8,235 nt of DNA from CAZPEV01 sp964585635. Its GTDB lineage: Bacteria; Zixibacteria; MSB-5A5; GN15; JAAZOE01. The stretch lies in the NCBI GenBank assembly GCA_964585635.1, contig CAZPEV010000149.1, positions 1 through 8,235 on the forward strand, read 5' to 3'. Both the position numbers and the translations under genes were made by a program. The notes below the pieces were generated by a model. It had not been told where the DNA came from. It ran no database searches and was given only the letters and a program-made list of their open reading frames with translations. Shown in pieces: positions 7,001 to 8,235 of this stretch (position 1 is its first letter; each line of letters begins with the position of its first letter).

Positions 7001-7006
7001 TCCTCC
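7001..7006 (-). promoter_or_regulatory. Strong ribosome binding site of the OmpA-family gene
   Basis: GGAGGA on the minus strand with a four-base spacer (TTGT) before the ATG at 6996. This is among the strongest Shine-Dalgarno matches in the window and fixes the start codon, consistent with an abundant envelope lipoprotein. Confidence 0.8.
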
Positions 7007-7032
7007 ATTGTTTTCGCGCTCTGTCGTCCCTT

Positions 7033-7061
7033 AAGGAAGACATCCAAGGCGCCGGTGTCAA
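7033..7061 (-). promoter_or_regulatory. Possible promoter of the OmpA-family gene
   Basis: A perfect TTGACA (7061-7056, minus strand) is followed after 17 bases by TTCCTT (7038-7033), a poor -10 match. It sits in the 82-base gap between the permease stop and the lipoprotein start, so the gene may be expressed apart from the transporter. The -35 is good, the -10 is weak. Confidence 0.35.
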
Positions 7062-7078
7062 CACTTTTCTGGATGCTC

Positions 7079-7867
7079 TCATTGCTTGAGGGCGCCGGCC
7101 GTGATGCCGGAAATGATATGTCGTTGAAAGATCAGAAAGACCGCCACGATCGGCGCTACCGCCAGGACCGACCCGGCCATCAACTGGTGCCAATCTATCG
7201 ATTGATATCCCAGAAGCATGGCCAAGCCCACCGGCAGGGTTCGATAACGCTCCGATGAGGTCAGGATAAAGGGAAAGAGGAAGCTGTTCCAATTGGTCAT
7301 GAATACCTGGATGGCCAAAATCGCCAGGGCCGGACGGCACAGCGGCATGACTACCGAAAAGAGAATCCGCATTTCGCCGGCGCCGTCTATACGAGCCGCC
7401 TCTTCCAGCGAGGCCGGCAGCGTATTGACATATTGGCGGATAAGAAATATACCGATGGGACTGACCAACCAGGGAAGAATCAACGCCAGATAGCTGTCAT
7501 AGAGGCCGATGCGATTCATCAAGAGGTACAGGGGAATGATAATGATATGCGCCGGCACCATGAGAACGATGAGGATAGTGGAGAACCATAATTTCCCTCC
7601 GGGGAGGCGCCGGCGCGCCAAGGCATACCCGCACATGAAGCAGAACACCATATTGCCGGCCGTAACGATGATTCCCACCAGCAGCGAATTGGCAAGATAG
7701 CGACCGAAGTTATTGGCGGCGAATATATAAGCATAATTGACCCCGGTCACTCCCGCCGCACTTGGCGAAGTAAGGCTCAAGACGATCATCCAGGCCAGAG
7801 GGAAAATCATAATGATCATGATTAACGTCAAGACCGCATACTTGGCGAATACCTTGGCCAATGTCAT
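7079..7867 (-). CDS. Carbohydrate ABC transporter permease, MalG type (CUT1 family)
   Basis: Inner-membrane subunit of a binding-protein-dependent sugar importer. From the ATG at 7867 it has 262 residues with six likely membrane spans (about 10-30, 58-83, 93-116, 124-146, 177-199, 231-250). The cytoplasmic EAA loop that docks on the ATPase is clear at 155-176: EEAARIDGAGE followed by a MPL ending, with the conserved Gly at 162. The end, ...RHIISGITAGALKQ, is the classic MalG-family C-terminus. The start at 7867 forms an ATGA overlap with the upstream permease stop, which suggests coupled translation; an ATG at 7876 would add MDG. Substrate cannot be read from the sequence. No ATPase or binding protein is in the window; the next gene downstream is the OmpA-family lipoprotein instead. 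Confidence 0.95.
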   Translation of the reverse strand: MTLAKVFAKYAVLTLIMIIMIFPLAWMIVLSLTSPSAAGVTGVNYAYIFAANNFGRYLANSLLVGIIVTAGNMVFCFMCGYALARRRLPGGKLWFSTILIVLMVPAHIIIIPLYLLMNRIGLYDSYLALILPWLVSPIGIFLIRQYVNTLPASLEEAARIDGAGEMRILFSVVMPLCRPALAILAIQVFMTNWNSFLFPFILTSSERYRTLPVGLAMLLGYQSIDWHQLMAGSVLAVAPIVAVFLIFQRHIISGITAGALKQ

Positions 7868-8235
7868 GCCGTCCATCCCGCTTTCAGGAATTTGAATTGC
7901 AGCACCGAGGCCAGCGCGATGACGGCAAAGATGACATAGGCGGCGGCGCTGGCATACCCAAAGTCGAATCGCTTCAGTCCCGTTTCATACACGAAGTAAA
8001 CCCCAGTGAAGGTCGCGTTCAGCGGGCCGCCCTTGGTCATGACGAAGACTTCTACGAAAACCTGAAAGGATTTGATACTGTTGATGACAATGATGAATAA
8101 GGTCACCGGCTTCAGCATCGGCAACGTGATATGCCAGAACTGGTCCCGGGGTGATGCTCCCGCGATTCGGGCCGCCTCGTACAACTCTTCCGGGATGGTT
8201 TGCAGGCCGCCCAGGAAAAGAAGCATATAATATCC
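7864..8235 (-). CDS. Carbohydrate ABC transporter permease, MalF/UgpA type (N-terminal part beyond window)
   Basis: The last 123 residues of the partner permease, open to the right window edge in frame. The fragment begins within the membrane domain (GYYMLLFLGGLQTIPEELY) and shows the EAA loop: YEAARIAGA at fragment residues 19-27, then a LPMLKP ending. FVMTKGGPLNATFTGVYFVY and FDFGYASAAAYVIF are typical of MalF/UgpA C-terminal halves. The final residues, LQFKFLKAGWTA, follow the usual basic tail. It should form a heterodimeric pore with the MalG-type protein encoded directly after it. About half to two thirds of a normal protein of this kind (roughly 290 residues) is missing, so the start and the first spans cannot be judged. 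Confidence 0.93.
   Translation of the reverse strand, partial: GYYMLLFLGGLQTIPEELYEAARIAGASPRDQFWHITLPMLKPVTLFIIVINSIKSFQVFVEVFVMTKGGPLNATFTGVYFVYETGLKRFDFGYASAAAYVIFAVIALASVLQFKFLKAGWTA

Noticed and set aside
6821..7258. A 145-codon plus-strand frame across the OmpA-family gene and permease
   Set aside because: It is antisense to two well-supported genes and has no recognisable protein features.

Overview
The window looks like chromosomal DNA from a Gram-negative (diderm) bacterium. Two genes encode long lipoproteins with lipoboxes, a third encodes an OmpA-domain lipoprotein that should grip peptidoglycan, and a class A penicillin-binding protein is present. G+C is fairly high by eye. The Cys-anchored Ig-like lipoprotein with its 'PPPGGP.DRTPP' start is a type I associate with the Bacteroidetes/FCB side of the tree, including uncultured phyla such as Zixibacteria-like lineages. 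That placement is a low-confidence inference from protein style, not from a marker gene search.

Layout: positions 1-1544 (minus strand) hold most of a PBP1A-type bifunctional peptidoglycan synthase whose C-terminus runs off the left edge. A roughly 130-base divergent intergenic region carries face-to-face candidate promoters. From 1672 to 6269 (plus strand) lies a probable operon: tyrS (tyrosyl-tRNA synthetase, interrupted by one in-frame TAG at 2287-2289), a 14-repeat TPR lipoprotein, and an Ig-like/carboxypeptidase-regulatory-like lipoprotein. The last two overlap by 4 bases. A strong hairpin at 6333-6354 separates this from a convergent minus-strand block that reads leftward. That block contains a MalF-type ABC permease (partial, entering from the right edge), a MalG-type ABC permease (4-base ATGA overlap) and an OmpA-family lipoprotein with its own strong ribosome binding site and possible promoter.

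How they fit together: the left and middle parts concern cell-envelope construction (PBP1A, two outer-envelope lipoproteins, a peptidoglycan-binding lipoprotein), with tyrS as the housekeeping leader of the plus-strand operon. The right edge is a carbohydrate (CUT1-type) importer whose binding protein and ATPase are not visible. The main anomaly is the broken tyrS: the reading frame and motifs are intact on both sides of a single amber codon in a gene that should be essential. No tRNA, rRNA, CRISPR array, insertion sequence or phage gene was seen, and I found no convincing new multi-gene system.
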